Source: Terrabacter sp. Ter38
GTDB lineage: Bacteria; Actinomycetota; Actinomycetes; Actinomycetales; Dermatophilaceae
NCBI RefSeq assembly: GCF_024519435.1
Contig: NZ_JALJRZ010000014.1
Span: 38,840 to 102,839, forward strand
DNA: 64,000 nt
Direction: 5' to 3'
Position numbers and translations under genes: made by a program. The notes under the pieces are model-generated. The model did no database searches, had not been told where the DNA came from, and was given only the letters and a program-made list of their open reading frames with translations. Of this stretch, positions 37,206 to 46,500 are shown piece after piece. The number at the start of each line of letters is the position of its first letter. Positions within the stretch are counted from its first letter, which is position 1.

Positions 37206-37970
37206 ATGAACGCCTCGACGACCGTGGGAACCATCGACTGGAGCCGCCGCACCGGCGGACGGCTCGAACGACAACAGCGTCGTGCCCTGGTCGCCGACCT
37301 CGCGCGCGTGCACCTAACGAACGCGGTTGGCCGGCTGCGGCTCGCTGCCGACGTGCACCCCGGACGGACCGCATACGTGCCACCGTCACGGTTGCAGGCG
37401 CCGGACTCACCCCTGACCCGCGCCGCTGAGCAGGTAGCCTCTGGCATCCTTCCGCCGGTCCTGTTGCGCCACAGCCAGCGTGCGTACACGTTCGGGCGTG
37501 CCCTGGGGGAGCTCGAGGGTCTCGACGTCGACACCGAGCTGCTGTACGCGGCTGCGCTGCTGCACGACACGGGACTGGTTATCTCTGAAGGCCACGACGA
37601 CTTCACCCTGGCCTCGGCTCGCATCGCGTCGGATGTGGCCGAGCAGGTGGGGCTGTCCACCGCCGCGACCGAGACGCTGCAGACAGCCATCACCATGCAC
37701 CACAGCCCACGGGTCACCCTCGACGCGGGCCCGGTCGCATACCTGCTCGCTGCCGGGGCGGGGGTCGATGTCGTCGGCCTCCGCTCATGGGAGCTGCCGC
37801 GCGGCGCCCTCGAGCGCGCGGTCGCCGAGCACCCCAGGGACGGGTTCAAGGGGTACTTCGCCCGCGCGTGGGCTGACGAGGCAGCACGAGTTCCAGACGG
37901 GAGGGCTCGGCTGCTGCGCCGGTACGGGGCGTTCACCGCGGCCATCCGCGTGGCCCCGTTCGAGGAGTAG
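37206..37970 (+). CDS. HD-domain protein
   Basis: A 254-residue protein with a metal-dependent phosphohydrolase-type HD domain. The ligand set is visible as H89 (LLRHSQRAYTFG), H120-D121 (AALLHDTGL), H130 and later MHHSPR. The pattern RxYxFG ... LHDxGL is that of the cyanamide-hydratase-like branch, whose members hydrate small nitriles or similar compounds rather than cleave nucleotides. The N-terminal 70 residues are charged and specific. ATG 37206 follows GGACCGGC, a weak ribosome site. First gene to the right of the divergent promoter carrying sites B and C. Confidence 0.82.
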   Translation: MNASTTVGTIDWSRRTGGRLERQQRRALVADLARVHLTNAVGRLRLAADVHPGRTAYVPPSRLQAPDSPLTRAAEQVASGILPPVLLRHSQRAYTFGRALGELEGLDVDTELLYAAALLHDTGLVISEGHDDFTLASARIASDVAEQVGLSTAATETLQTAITMHHSPRVTLDAGPVAYLLAAGAGVDVVGLRSWELPRGALERAVAEHPRDGFKGYFARAWADEAARVPDGRARLLRRYGAFTAAIRVAPFEE

Positions 37971-38000
37971 TCCCGCGTACGCCGTGGGGCACTCGCCAAT

Positions 38001-38025
38001 CCCGGCCGTTGTGCCTGGGTGAGCC
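38001..38025 (+). promoter_or_regulatory. Shared operator-like element, site D (CPBP protease gene)
   Basis: CCCGGCCGTTGTGCCTGGG followed by TGAGCC. It diverges from site C mainly at the centre, keeping both outer arms, and lies 65 bases before the protease start. Confidence 0.6.
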
Positions 38026-38089
38026 AGGTCGGCTGCGAGGAACGTCGGACGCACCAACCCCGACTACACCAGCCTCGGAGATGACCGCC

Positions 38090-38956
38090 ATGAACGCCAC
38101 CACCAAGTCCCCGCAAACCGGCTCCCACCCTGTGGCTGCGTCCGCGCCGGGGAGGTCCCGTCGCAGGCGCATCGCTGAAGCCATCGGGTTCGTCGCGGTA
38201 TGGATGGTGGCCGGGTTCGCGCTGCACCTGCCCTCCAACGGCTACCTGCTTCTCGGCATCCCGCTGACCGCCGCATTCCAGGTCCTCGTACGACGCCGCC
38301 CGTTGCGCGAGCTGTTCGCCGCCGGAACCGACCGGTTCGCGCTGATCCGACAAGGCATGGTCGTGGCGGCGGTCCTGGCCGCCACTCCGGCCTACTACGC
38401 GGGCAAGGCGGTGTTGGACGGCGACTGGCTGACGGCCGGCTGGTACGTCGCAGCCCTGATTGGGGCGGTCGCTGCTGGGTTCGCGCTGCGCGTGCAGGCC
38501 ATCGCCACCACTCTGCGTGACGCGGCCCGACCAATCGCCGTGGGCGCTGGTGAGTTCGTGACCGTGTACGGGGTCCTGCACGTGGCGACGGGCACGCCGC
38601 TGCCCACGGTCGCCGCGTTGGTCACCCTCGTGAAGTACACGGCCCTGTACTTTCCGGCCACCTTCCTGATGGAGGAGGTCGCATTCCGTGGGGCCATCGA
38701 CGCACACGTCCACCACGACGGCGACCGGCGCGGGTGGGCATCGGCGGTGTTCGTGTCCGCCCTGTGGGGTCTGTGGCATCTGCCGGTGTCGTCAGACTTC
38801 CCGCTGCCGCTGATGGTGGCCGAGCTCGTCGTGGTCCACATCGCGCTGGGAGTGTGGCTGTCGTTCGCGTGGCGTCGCACCGGCAACCTGGCCGCGCCGG
38901 CTCTCGCGCACGCAGTCAACGACGCAGTCCGCAACGCGACCATGCTCGGCTTGTGA
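38090..38956 (+). CDS. CPBP-family intramembrane glutamic endopeptidase
   Basis: A 288-residue membrane protein with about eight helices and the three ABI/CAAX-protease motifs: EEVAFRG (E195, E196, R200), then WGLWHLP with H230, and HAVNDAV near residue 272. All catalytic residues are kept. Bacterial members process small peptides or prenylated substrates, give self-immunity to bacteriocins or regulate anti-sigma factors. ATG 38090 is chosen because GGAG lies 9 bases upstream; the in-frame ATG at 38081 sits right against it. Next downstream is the LuxR-type regulator. Confidence 0.88.
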   Translation: MNATTKSPQTGSHPVAASAPGRSRRRRIAEAIGFVAVWMVAGFALHLPSNGYLLLGIPLTAAFQVLVRRRPLRELFAAGTDRFALIRQGMVVAAVLAATPAYYAGKAVLDGDWLTAGWYVAALIGAVAAGFALRVQAIATTLRDAARPIAVGAGEFVTVYGVLHVATGTPLPTVAALVTLVKYTALYFPATFLMEEVAFRGAIDAHVHHDGDRRGWASAVFVSALWGLWHLPVSSDFPLPLMVAELVVVHIALGVWLSFAWRRTGNLAAPALAHAVNDAVRNATMLGL

Positions 38957-39131
38957 CGGTCGAAGGACCCCGTTCACCAGCACCTCCCACGCGCCGATGG
39001 CGTCGGGCTCCTCGACATCGTCGAACAGCAGGGTGCCGAGTGCCGAGGGATGGCCTTTGGTGCCGCGCGGTCACCGGCCAATGTGCCGGGATGGCTCCCG
39101 CGGCAGTCTGCGACGGCGATACGGTCAGCAG

Positions 39132-41891
39132 GTGCTTCACGGTCGCGCGCGCGAGCAGGCGCAGCTCGCAGCCCTCGTGGACGACGCACGCGCGGGCACC
39201 GCCGGTGTGTTGGTCGTGCGAGGTGAGCCGGGCGTCGGTAAGTCGAGCCTGCTGGCCGACCTGGCCGCGGCTCATGAGGCCCGTGCGCATGATGCTCGCG
39301 CTGCCTGCGGCCGGCTGCTGCGCACCTCTGGGGTCGAGTCGGAGTCACCGTTGCCGTACGCCGCGTTGCACCGACTGCTGCGGCCCGCTCTGCACGTCGA
39401 CCAGTTGCCGCCGCCGCAAGCGCGCGCGTTGCGGGTGGCGTTCGGCATCGAGGAGGGACCCACGGTCGAACCGTTCCTGGTGGGGGTGGCGACCCTGTCC
39501 GCGCTCACCGACACGGGCGAACGAGACGGGTACGTGGTGTGTCTCGTCGACGACGCTCAGTGGCTCGACTCGTCGTCAGCAGACGCGCTGCTGTTCGCCG
39601 CCCGGCAGCTGTCGGTCGACCCCGTGGCCATGGTGTTCGCCGCCCGAACCGGCGAACCCGGCGCCCCGCAGTTCGCCCCAACCGGGCTGGCGGTCCTCGA
39701 GCTCGGTGGGCTGCACGACTCGGCGGCGCGTCAGTTGCTCGAAGAGCGCACCGGCGGACCGGTGCCGCGTGAGGTCGCCGACCGGCTGGTGTCCGACACC
39801 GGCGGCAACCCGCTCGCCCTGCTCGAGCTGCCCACCGAGCTCAGCCCCGCCCAGCTTCACGGTCAGGTCCCGATGCCGCAGCAGCTCGCGCTGACCGCTG
39901 GAGTGGAGCGAGCGTTCCTCGACCGGTCCCGCCGCCTCAGCCCCCAGGTGCAGACACTCCTGCTCGTCGCGGCGGCCGACGCCACCGGCCGCGTCGACAC
40001 CGTGCGGCAGGCCGCGGCCGCGCTCGGCGCCGACACCACGGCGTGGGTCGACGCGGAACGGTCCGGACTGCTGAACATCACCGGTGACACGGTCGCGGTC
40101 CGCCACCCCCTGGTGCGCTCGGCCGTTCACCAGGCAGCCACCAGTTTCGAGCGCCGACAGGTCCACCGCGCCCTCGCCGACGCCATCGCTCCTACCGACC
40201 CCGACCGTGCCGCGTGGCACCGTGCGGCCGCTGCCGAAGGTCCCGACCGGGACGTCGCCGACGCGCTGAGCGCCGTCGCCACCCGGTCCGAGCAACGCGG
40301 CGGTCATCGTGCCGCCGCGGACGCGTACGAACGCGCCGCCGCACTGACCGTCGACGAAGAGACCCGGGCGGCTCGGCTCTTCGGTGCCGCCCGAACGGCT
40401 TGGGCCGCTGGCCAGACCGTTCGCGCCCGCGCCCTTGCCACCTCCAGCCGCGACCTGGCCACGGACCCGCTCCTTCGAGCTGACATCGACCGGCTCCGCG
40501 CCCGCATCGAGGTGTATGTCGGATCGCCGGTCGACGCGCACCGCACCTTCACCATTGCGGCCCGAGCCGTCGCCGCTATCGACGCCGGCAGGGGGCTGGA
40601 GATGGCGGCCGCGGCTGCCCTCAACCGCACGTACGGTGCCGACAGCGGAGCGACCCTCGGCGACGCCACCCTGACCGACCTGCTCACGCCTCAGGCCAAT
40701 GACACCGCACGCACGGCTTGCCTTCGGCTCCTGCTCGCCACGCTCACCGCGTCCGGCGACCACGACTTCCGCCATGCCGTGCCAGCGCTCGAGCAGGCCC
40801 TCGAGGCCGGCCGCGAGGTCGACGACCTCGACGTGATGGGCAACCTCGGCAACACCGCCCTTCATCTCGGGCATGACGAGGGCGCACGGTTCTACTACTC
40901 CGCCATGGCCACCACCGCCAGGGATGCTGGCGCCGGCATCGTCGTCGGGTACGCCCTGCAACGACTCGCGTTCGCGCAGCTGCCCTCCGGATCGTGGACG
41001 GCACTGCGCAGCTCCGCCGACGAGGCACTCATGCTGGCCCGCAGCGTCGGGCAACCCGCACTGACCACGGCACCCTTGGCAGCGCTGGCGCTGCTCGCTG
41101 CACTCACCGGCACAGGCGACCTCGACGACCGCCTGCGCGAGCTCGAACTCCTCACCGCCGCCGTCCCGCTGGGCATCATGAACGGTCCCGTCCACGACGT
41201 CAGCCGCTGGGCCAAGGGCGCACACGCAGCCGCGCACGGGCACGCTGCGGCGGCACTGCACCACCTGTCCGGGATGCGAGTGCCGGCCCTGCATCGCATG
41301 GCCACCGTGGACCGCATCAACGCCGCAGTCCGGGCTGGCGACAGCACCCAAGCGGTCGCGTGGGTGCACGAGCTCGCCCCGTTCGCCGACGCAACCGGTC
41401 ACCCGTGGGCGCTCGGCGCGGTCAGCCTCGGCAACGCCCTCACCGCGACCAGCGCCGAGGAAGCGACCACCGCGTTCGAGGGCGCGGTTCATCACTACCA
41501 GCGGGCCGCGCGTCCGTTCGACCTGGCCCGAACCCAGCTCTCGTACGGGGAGTTCCTGCGCCGAACGAACCGGCGGGTCGACGCCCGAACGCACCTGCGG
41601 TCGGCGCTCGGCACGTTCACCGACCTGGGCGCCGGACCCTTGGTCGAGCGCGCCACCCAGGAGCTGCGCGCATCCGGCGAGACAGCCCGCAAACGCAACC
41701 CGTCCACCCTGTTGGACCTGACCCCGATGGAGCGCAAGGTCGCCCAACTGGTGAGCACCGGCCTGTCGAACAAGGACGTCGCAGCCCAGTGCTGGGTCTC
41801 CCCGCGCACCGTGGCGTTCCACCTGCGCAACGTGTTCACCAAGCTCGGGGTCACCTCACGGACCGAACTGACTCAGCTCGACTTCAGCTGA
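39132..41891 (+). CDS. Large LuxR-family ATP-binding regulator (LAL/MalT type)
   Basis: About 919 residues. It starts VLHGRAREQAQL, the usual opening of LAL regulators, followed by Walker A RGEPGVGKSSLL near 30 and Walker B CLVDDAQWLD near 135. A long TPR-like helical region comes next. The C-terminal LuxR helix-turn-helix spans about 855-919 (LTPMERKVAQLVSTGLSNKDVA in shortened form, with HLRNVFTKLGV). Such proteins bind DNA after ATP and inducer binding. GTG 39132 is preferred from the family N-terminus; ATG at 39081 or 38997 would add 17 or 45 unconserved residues. Being the only local regulator, it is the natural binder of the shared dyad sites A to E. Confidence 0.9.
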   Translation: MLHGRAREQAQLAALVDDARAGTAGVLVVRGEPGVGKSSLLADLAAAHEARAHDARAACGRLLRTSGVESESPLPYAALHRLLRPALHVDQLPPPQARALRVAFGIEEGPTVEPFLVGVATLSALTDTGERDGYVVCLVDDAQWLDSSSADALLFAARQLSVDPVAMVFAARTGEPGAPQFAPTGLAVLELGGLHDSAARQLLEERTGGPVPREVADRLVSDTGGNPLALLELPTELSPAQLHGQVPMPQQLALTAGVERAFLDRSRRLSPQVQTLLLVAAADATGRVDTVRQAAAALGADTTAWVDAERSGLLNITGDTVAVRHPLVRSAVHQAATSFERRQVHRALADAIAPTDPDRAAWHRAAAAEGPDRDVADALSAVATRSEQRGGHRAAADAYERAAALTVDEETRAARLFGAARTAWAAGQTVRARALATSSRDLATDPLLRADIDRLRARIEVYVGSPVDAHRTFTIAARAVAAIDAGRGLEMAAAAALNRTYGADSGATLGDATLTDLLTPQANDTARTACLRLLLATLTASGDHDFRHAVPALEQALEAGREVDDLDVMGNLGNTALHLGHDEGARFYYSAMATTARDAGAGIVVGYALQRLAFAQLPSGSWTALRSSADEALMLARSVGQPALTTAPLAALALLAALTGTGDLDDRLRELELLTAAVPLGIMNGPVHDVSRWAKGAHAAAHGHAAAALHHLSGMRVPALHRMATVDRINAAVRAGDSTQAVAWVHELAPFADATGHPWALGAVSLGNALTATSAEEATTAFEGAVHHYQRAARPFDLARTQLSYGEFLRRTNRRVDARTHLRSALGTFTDLGAGPLVERATQELRASGETARKRNPSTLLDLTPMERKVAQLVSTGLSNKDVAAQCWVSPRTVAFHLRNVFTKLGVTSRTELTQLDFS

Positions 41892-41989
41892 CCCCGTGCG
41901 GGGCCGATGTCGACACCCGCTCCACGGAGTCTGAGTGCGGCACCGCCGCGACAGCAACGCAAGACGCCCGCGGCTGACGCCCGCACGGA

Positions 41990-42014
41990 CCCGGCCATTT
42001 GACCGGCGCGAGCC
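41990..42014 (+). promoter_or_regulatory. Shared operator-like element, site E (second MFS gene)
   Basis: CCCGGCCATTTGACCGGCG followed by CGAGCC. It differs from site C at two positions in the 19-base dyad and lies 86 bases before the MFS start. Confidence 0.72.
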
Positions 42015-42099
42015 TGGCGTGTCGCGACGAACGTAGGCAGCACCCCACCAACAGCTCCCCCGTGGTGGACCGCCAACCGAGACCGCCCAAGGAGTCGTC

Positions 42100-43629
42100 A
42101 TGCACGCCAAGACCACCGCTGAACCGCCCGCGGTCCACACCGCGCCCATCCACGCCACCCCGCACGCGCCACGCAAGGCCGAGCACCACGGTCACGCGCC
42201 GACGCCGACCCGCCACGACGATGACGGACCGCGCAGGTCCTGGGTGGTCCTTGCCCTGACCTTGGCGGCGCAGGTTCTCGTCGTCCTCGACATCTCCGTC
42301 GTCAACACCGCCCTGCCGACCATCGGCCGCGCCCTGCACCTCGACGGCTCCGACATGCAGTGGGTCGTCACCGCGTACCTGATGATGTCCGGCGGCGGCC
42401 TGCTGTTCGGCGGTCGCATCGCCGACCTACAGTCCCGCAAGTGGATGTTCCTGGCCGGCCTGACCGTGTTCACCATCGCCTCCATCGCCAGTGGGTTCGC
42501 CGGCAGCCCCGGGCAGCTCATCGCCGCCCGCGCCGGACAGGGCCTCGCCGCAGCCCTCATGACCCCAGCGGCTTTGTCCATCATCATGACCACATACTCC
42601 GGCGCGCAGCGCCGCCTCGGCCTGACCCTGTGGGGTGCCGTGGGGTCCCTCGGCGTCGCGGCCGGCGTCCTGCTCGGCGGAGCCCTCACCACCTGGGCCG
42701 GCTGGCAGGCCATCTTCTTCATCAACGCCCCCATCGGCGCAGTAGCCCTCCTCGCCGGGCTCAAGGTCATCCCCGCCGCCACCACGCCCGCCGTCACCTG
42801 CAAGCAGTTCGACGTCGCTGGTGCCACCACCGTCATCGCCAGCCTCGCCGCCCTCGTGTACGGGCTGGGTGCCACCGAGCGGCACGGCTGGCTCTCCGCT
42901 CGCGTGCTCGCCGCGTTCACCGTCTCGGCAGTCCTCGCCCTAGCGTTCAAGGTCCGCGAGGGCACGGCCTCGAACCCGCTCGTTCCGCCGCACACGTGGA
43001 AGGTACGGTCCCTCGTCTCCGGCACCACCGTCATGCTCGCCGTAACCGGCATCCTGGTCGGGACCGTCTTCCTCGCGTCCATCTTCATCCAGACCGTCAT
43101 GGGGTACTCCGCCATCCGCGCCGGGGTCGCGTTCGTCCCGTTCGCCCTGGTCATCACCGTCGGCACCGTCGTCGCCAAGCACGCCATGGCCCACGGCACC
43201 CCACGCACCATTGCCGCCGTCGGTCTGGTCATAGTCGCCGCCGGAGCGGTGCTGCTCGCCCAGGCGTCCGCCGGGTCCGCCTTCGTCACCGGGGTCCTGC
43301 CCGGGCTGGCCACCATCGGACTCGGCGTCGGCATGGTCTTCGCCCCCGTGTCCGTCACCGCCATGGCCGGCATCCCGCCGCAGCACGCCGGGATGGCCTC
43401 GGGGTTCCTCATGACCGGCCACGAGGTCGGTGCCGCTCTCGGTGTGGCCGTCCTGTCTGCCGTCGCGAGTACCGCCGGCAGCCTGACCAACGCCAGCGGT
43501 GTCGTCGCCGGCTTCGACCGCGGCTTCCTCTTCGCAGCCGGCATCGCCGTCATCGTGGCCGTGTTCGCGTACCTGCGGATGCCCAGCCAGCGGGTCGAAA
43601 GTGAGGCCGGGATGCACATGCACCACTGA
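42100..43629 (+). CDS. MFS drug exporter, 14-helix DHA2 type
   Basis: A 509-residue transporter. The N-terminal 45 residues are His- and Pro-rich, a soluble lead. Helix 1 has VVLDISVVNTALPTIG, GGRIADLQSRKWMF is the motif A loop, and GQGLAAALMTPAALS follows, all hallmarks of DHA2 proton-driven multidrug exporters. The C-terminus ends MHMHH, another histidine run. AAGGAG precedes ATG 42100. Only moderately similar in motif detail to the MFS at 32330, so it is not a recent duplicate. Part of the putative LuxR regulon through site E. Confidence 0.92.
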   Translation: MHAKTTAEPPAVHTAPIHATPHAPRKAEHHGHAPTPTRHDDDGPRRSWVVLALTLAAQVLVVLDISVVNTALPTIGRALHLDGSDMQWVVTAYLMMSGGGLLFGGRIADLQSRKWMFLAGLTVFTIASIASGFAGSPGQLIAARAGQGLAAALMTPAALSIIMTTYSGAQRRLGLTLWGAVGSLGVAAGVLLGGALTTWAGWQAIFFINAPIGAVALLAGLKVIPAATTPAVTCKQFDVAGATTVIASLAALVYGLGATERHGWLSARVLAAFTVSAVLALAFKVREGTASNPLVPPHTWKVRSLVSGTTVMLAVTGILVGTVFLASIFIQTVMGYSAIRAGVAFVPFALVITVGTVVAKHAMAHGTPRTIAAVGLVIVAAGAVLLAQASAGSAFVTGVLPGLATIGLGVGMVFAPVSVTAMAGIPPQHAGMASGFLMTGHEVGAALGVAVLSAVASTAGSLTNASGVVAGFDRGFLFAAGIAVIVAVFAYLRMPSQRVESEAGMHMHH

Positions 43630-43953
43630 GGCAGGTGCAAGACCCGTTCGTTACGGCTGCCGCCCAGTTCCCGCCACCGCAGGTGGGGCCTGGGCGGCGC
43701 TACGTCTGGGCGACCACTCCCGCTGTCGCCACTGATGTAGCACATGGCGCCCGGCTCACGCACTGCCGTCCCGCCGCTCCGTCAGCCCTGTGAGCCCCGA
43801 CCGCTCCGTCAGCTGGGGCCGCCGCCACGGGGCAACCGGTGCCCGGTTGGGCCACCCACGCACACCCATCCCGCCGGTTCCGCCCGTTCACGGCGCCCTT
43901 CTGCCCAATAGCGGCGACAACCTGGCGACTGGGGCCTGAGGCGGAACACCGTC
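43630..43953. other. Intergenic stretch without recognised gene
   Basis: About 320 bases between the MFS gene and the cyclophilin-like gene. No supported frame and no copy of the shared dyad element or of the 17-base motif was seen. Confidence 0.4.
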
Positions 43954-44328
43954 ATGCGGATCCAGCTCACGGTCAACGGTGCCGAGCTGACCGGCACTCT
44001 CGGCGAGGGGGCAGCGGCGCGCGACTTCGCCGCGTTGCTGCCCCTCACCGTGGAGCTGGCCGACTTCCACGGTCGCGAGCGGGTCGCCGATCTGCCCCGG
44101 CCGCTGGACCTGGCCGGTGAGCCGGCCAGCACCACGGCACAGCCCGGAGACATCGCGCACTACGCGACGTGGGACAACATGGCGCTGTTCTACGGCAACC
44201 AGCACCACGCCGCCGGCCTCGTCCGCCTCGTCCGCCTCGTCCGCCTCGGACGCCTCGACGACCCCGCCGCACGCGTGCTCGCCGACCTCCCAGAATCCGC
44301 CACCGCCATCGTCGAGCTTGCCGACTGA
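43954..44328 (+). CDS. Cyclophilin-like fold protein
   Basis: A 124-residue protein that follows the small cyclophilin-like family in actinomycetes and enterobacteria: MRIQLTVNGAELTGTLGEGAAARDFAALLPLTVEL in outline, then ADLPRPLD, PGDIAHYATWDNMALFYG and the short C-terminal strand. The family is related to MPN-domain and cyclophilin folds, with no proven reaction. An internal nine-base repeat (CTCGTCCGC three times at 44218-44244) encodes LVRLVRLVRL, replacing the usual glycine-rich turn before the end. ATG 43954 has no strong ribosome site. Confidence 0.78.
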   Translation: MRIQLTVNGAELTGTLGEGAAARDFAALLPLTVELADFHGRERVADLPRPLDLAGEPASTTAQPGDIAHYATWDNMALFYGNQHHAAGLVRLVRLVRLGRLDDPAARVLADLPESATAIVELAD

Positions 44329-44527
44329 ACAACAACCTCACCAGCGGGGAGCAGAACTGGCGCATCGTCAACGCCAGCCGAACCGCATACACACCCACTA
44401 CGAACGAGTGACCACATGGCTCAGGCAACCCCTTCGCCAGCCGAGATACTGCCATCCAACGCGGGCCGCCGGGAAGTTCGACGACACCGAGACTGGACTC
44501 GCGCTCATCGGCACGATCGCGCGGGCA

Positions 44528-44544
44528 GCGGCAAATGCGGACGT
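44528..44544 (+). repeat. Island motif copy
   Basis: GCGGCA-AATG-CGGACGT, an exact match to the consensus, just beyond the stop of the lipoprotein gene. Confidence 0.6.
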
Positions 44545-44567
44545 GGCTTCGCTCCTCCGGGCCAGCG

Positions 44568-45029
44568 CTACTGAGCCTTCGTGATAACCAGCGCTGTCCC
44601 GTCTATGACGACCGTGACGCGGCTCGGGGTGTCGACCCCAGGCGGCACTCGTGCAACGCTTGTAGTCGGACTGGCGTCTGCGGTGCATCCGCCGCCTTGC
44701 GGGTGGTACTCGACGGTTGTGACCTCGATGCGGCCGTCCTGCGCCTCGACCACATCGGGCAGGTTCGGGCAACCGGAACTGCCCCACGTAGTGACCCTTA
44801 GTCGACCTGGTTGCGAATCCCACCCCGCGGCGACCTGTGCCGGTCCCTTTGCGGTCGGTGACATGGCCACGCCGACGCGTGCGAGGTCGTCCGGCACTCC
44901 GGGAGCCCAGCTGAGGACAGCGGACGGCACATCAGTGAACCCACCGCTGGTACCCGAACATCCAGCCAGGGCCGCCGCAACGCATAAGGTGGCGGCCCCC
45001 TTCGCAGTGTTTGTCGCCAACCCATCCAC
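44568..45029 (-). CDS. Lipoprotein of unknown function
   Basis: A 153-residue lipoprotein precursor. A short basic start, a hydrophobic stretch (GAATLCVAAALAGC) and a lipobox with the modified cysteine at about residue 24 show export and lipid anchoring. The mature part has two to three cysteines and no known domain. GTG at 45029 is selected because the lipobox then sits at a normal distance; the same frame stays open to 45440. No functional neighbour. Confidence 0.58.
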   Translation of the reverse strand: MDGLATNTAKGAATLCVAAALAGCSGTSGGFTDVPSAVLSWAPGVPDDLARVGVAMSPTAKGPAQVAAGWDSQPGRLRVTTWGSSGCPNLPDVVEAQDGRIEVTTVEYHPQGGGCTADASPTTSVARVPPGVDTPSRVTVVIDGTALVITKAQ

Positions 45030-45171
45030 CCCGTTCCGACGCGTCACGGATAGACATTCGAGGGGCTTGGCGGCTTCGCCCGCAGATGTGATTGCTCCAC
45101 CCCGTACGCGGAACGTACATCGGTTGGGCCCACAGTTCACGACTTCAGCTTCTCGGCACGTCGCTCGAAGA

Positions 45172-45188
45172 GCGGCATAGAAAGACGT
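45172..45188 (+). repeat. Island motif copy, variant
   Basis: GCGGCA-TAGA-AAGACGT. It shares its spacer and most of its right half with the copy at 25532-25548 (GCGGCA-TAGA-AAGGCGT). Located before the DUF6226-like gene. Confidence 0.5.
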
Positions 45189-45276
45189 TGACCGGATGTT
45201 CGCGCCTCGTCGGAGTGGCCACCCCACGACAAAGCCGTTGCGCGCTCCCTGGCGGCCCGCGGATGATGCCGAAGTG

Positions 45277-45957
45277 ATGGACCCGAGTACCGCCGGACTT
45301 CCGTCGTGGATGAACGCGCTCGTCCGTGACGTCGACCAGGCGTTCAGGGTGACCGGTGCTGCCACCCCGGGCTGGGATGATCCACATCCGGATCGGAGCC
45401 CGATGGAGGAGGAGTACTCCAGATGTCTGGATCCTGGCAAGTACCAGATCCTGGATGCTCGCGTGGACGCATGGTGTCAGGTGCTGACCCGGCATGGGGT
45501 CGCGCAAGTGACCGATGCCAGGGAGGGTCCGTGGATGGGCGGCGTCCGCGACCCGGAGTTCTGGTGGCGGGGCCGGCAGGTAGACCCGGCTGCCCTTGAC
45601 GGCCTCAGGTTGCACTTGGCTTCGACGCTGGTGGACGGGCGGCCCTTCGGCGTCGATGTCGGCGTGGACGCTGCTGGACAGGCGACGGTGCACCTGGACA
45701 CCGTGCCGGACTGCGGATGCGATGCCTGCGACAGCGGCTCAGCCGATCTGCTCGACGTCCTTGATCGGTGGGTTCTGACCGCCGCGGCGGGCGGTGTCGT
45801 GCATGCCCGCTCCGACGCCGCCTCGATCAGCCGGACAGTCGAGGGGTGGCAGGCGGATGGCAGGGGCTGGTCGGAGTCGTGGCTGGACGCTTCGTCGTCG
45901 CCCCCTCGAGGTGTTCTGCGATGGACCGGCACTCCATGGCTCATGAGTGAAACTTGA
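45277..45957 (+). CDS. DUF6226-like protein
   Basis: A 226-residue cytosolic protein with no signal or membrane segment. Toward the middle it has RPFGVDVGVDAAGQ in outline and the motif DCGCDACDSGS (residues about 147-157), followed by a helical end. This Cys-rich DCGCDACD feature is typical of DUF6226 proteins and suggests a metal site. Function unknown. ATG 45277 is supported by GAAG just upstream; the frame opens at 45196 without a ribosome site. Flanked on both sides by island motif copies. Confidence 0.68.
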   Translation: MDPSTAGLPSWMNALVRDVDQAFRVTGAATPGWDDPHPDRSPMEEEYSRCLDPGKYQILDARVDAWCQVLTRHGVAQVTDAREGPWMGGVRDPEFWWRGRQVDPAALDGLRLHLASTLVDGRPFGVDVGVDAAGQATVHLDTVPDCGCDACDSGSADLLDVLDRWVLTAAAGGVVHARSDAASISRTVEGWQADGRGWSESWLDASSSPPRGVLRWTGTPWLMSET

Positions 45958-46022
45958 CCGCAGTAGGCGCCGCGTGGGTCCCATCTGTCGGCGCCGCACG
46001 GCAAGTCGGAGTGGCCCTGATC

Positions 46023-46039
46023 GCGGCATGACCGGACGC
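46023..46039 (+). repeat. Island motif copy
   Basis: GCGGCA-TGAC-CGGACGC, one base from consensus, between the genes ending at 45957 and starting at 46095. Confidence 0.62.
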
Positions 46040-46094
46040 GCCGGAAGCCTTCCCAACGCGCTCAACAGCCCGCTGATTCTGCGACGATAACGCC

Positions 46095-46481
46095 GTGCCG
46101 TGGCGTCCTTCGTTCGACGACTCTCGTGATCCGCAGCTGGACCCCTTTCGTGAGCGGGCTGGCCGTCTTACCGACGATGATCGGCGGCGAGGATGGGTCT
46201 ATGTCCGGCCGTGGGTTGTCGCTACGAGGATGGGTGGTCACCTTTGGTGGCGCCGCTGGGGGCCACAGGAAGAGGTGTCCGCGGGATTCGTTCTGATGGA
46301 CGACGATGACATGCTCGACGACTGGGTTGATCAGCCTGAGCACGTCGCAAGGGAGGTGCTGGACTGGTCCGCCGGCCGTTTCTTGTGGAGAGGGATCGAG
46401 TACTCGGTCGCTTGGGCCGCCGCTGAGGAGTCACGCCGAGTGCGCGACGAGGTGCTTCACCTTGGTGAGCCCGATCAGTAG
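46095..46481 (+). CDS. Hypothetical protein, 128 residues
   Basis: Not recognised. It is acidic and tryptophan-rich (nine Trp), with WVYVRPWVVATRMGGHLWW in shortened form and a helical end (SRRVRDEVLHL). No signal or membrane segment, so cytosolic. GTG 46095 is the first start in the frame. The composition resembles small proteins that accompany toxins or immunity genes, but that is not evidence of function. Motif copies lie before it (46023) and after it (46501). Confidence 0.55.
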   Translation: MPWRPSFDDSRDPQLDPFRERAGRLTDDDRRRGWVYVRPWVVATRMGGHLWWRRWGPQEEVSAGFVLMDDDDMLDDWVDQPEHVAREVLDWSAGRFLWRGIEYSVAWAAAEESRRVRDEVLHLGEPDQ

Positions 46482-46500
46482 AGGCGCTGATGCGCACTCG

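Noticed and set aside
39576..41822. 748-codon minus-strand frame over the LuxR gene
   Set aside because: Antisense of a regulator with clear Walker and helix-turn-helix motifs.
44218..44244. Short tandem repeat considered as the start of a CRISPR-like array
   Set aside because: Only nine bases, in frame, inside a gene and without spacers. No CRISPR array was found anywhere in the window.
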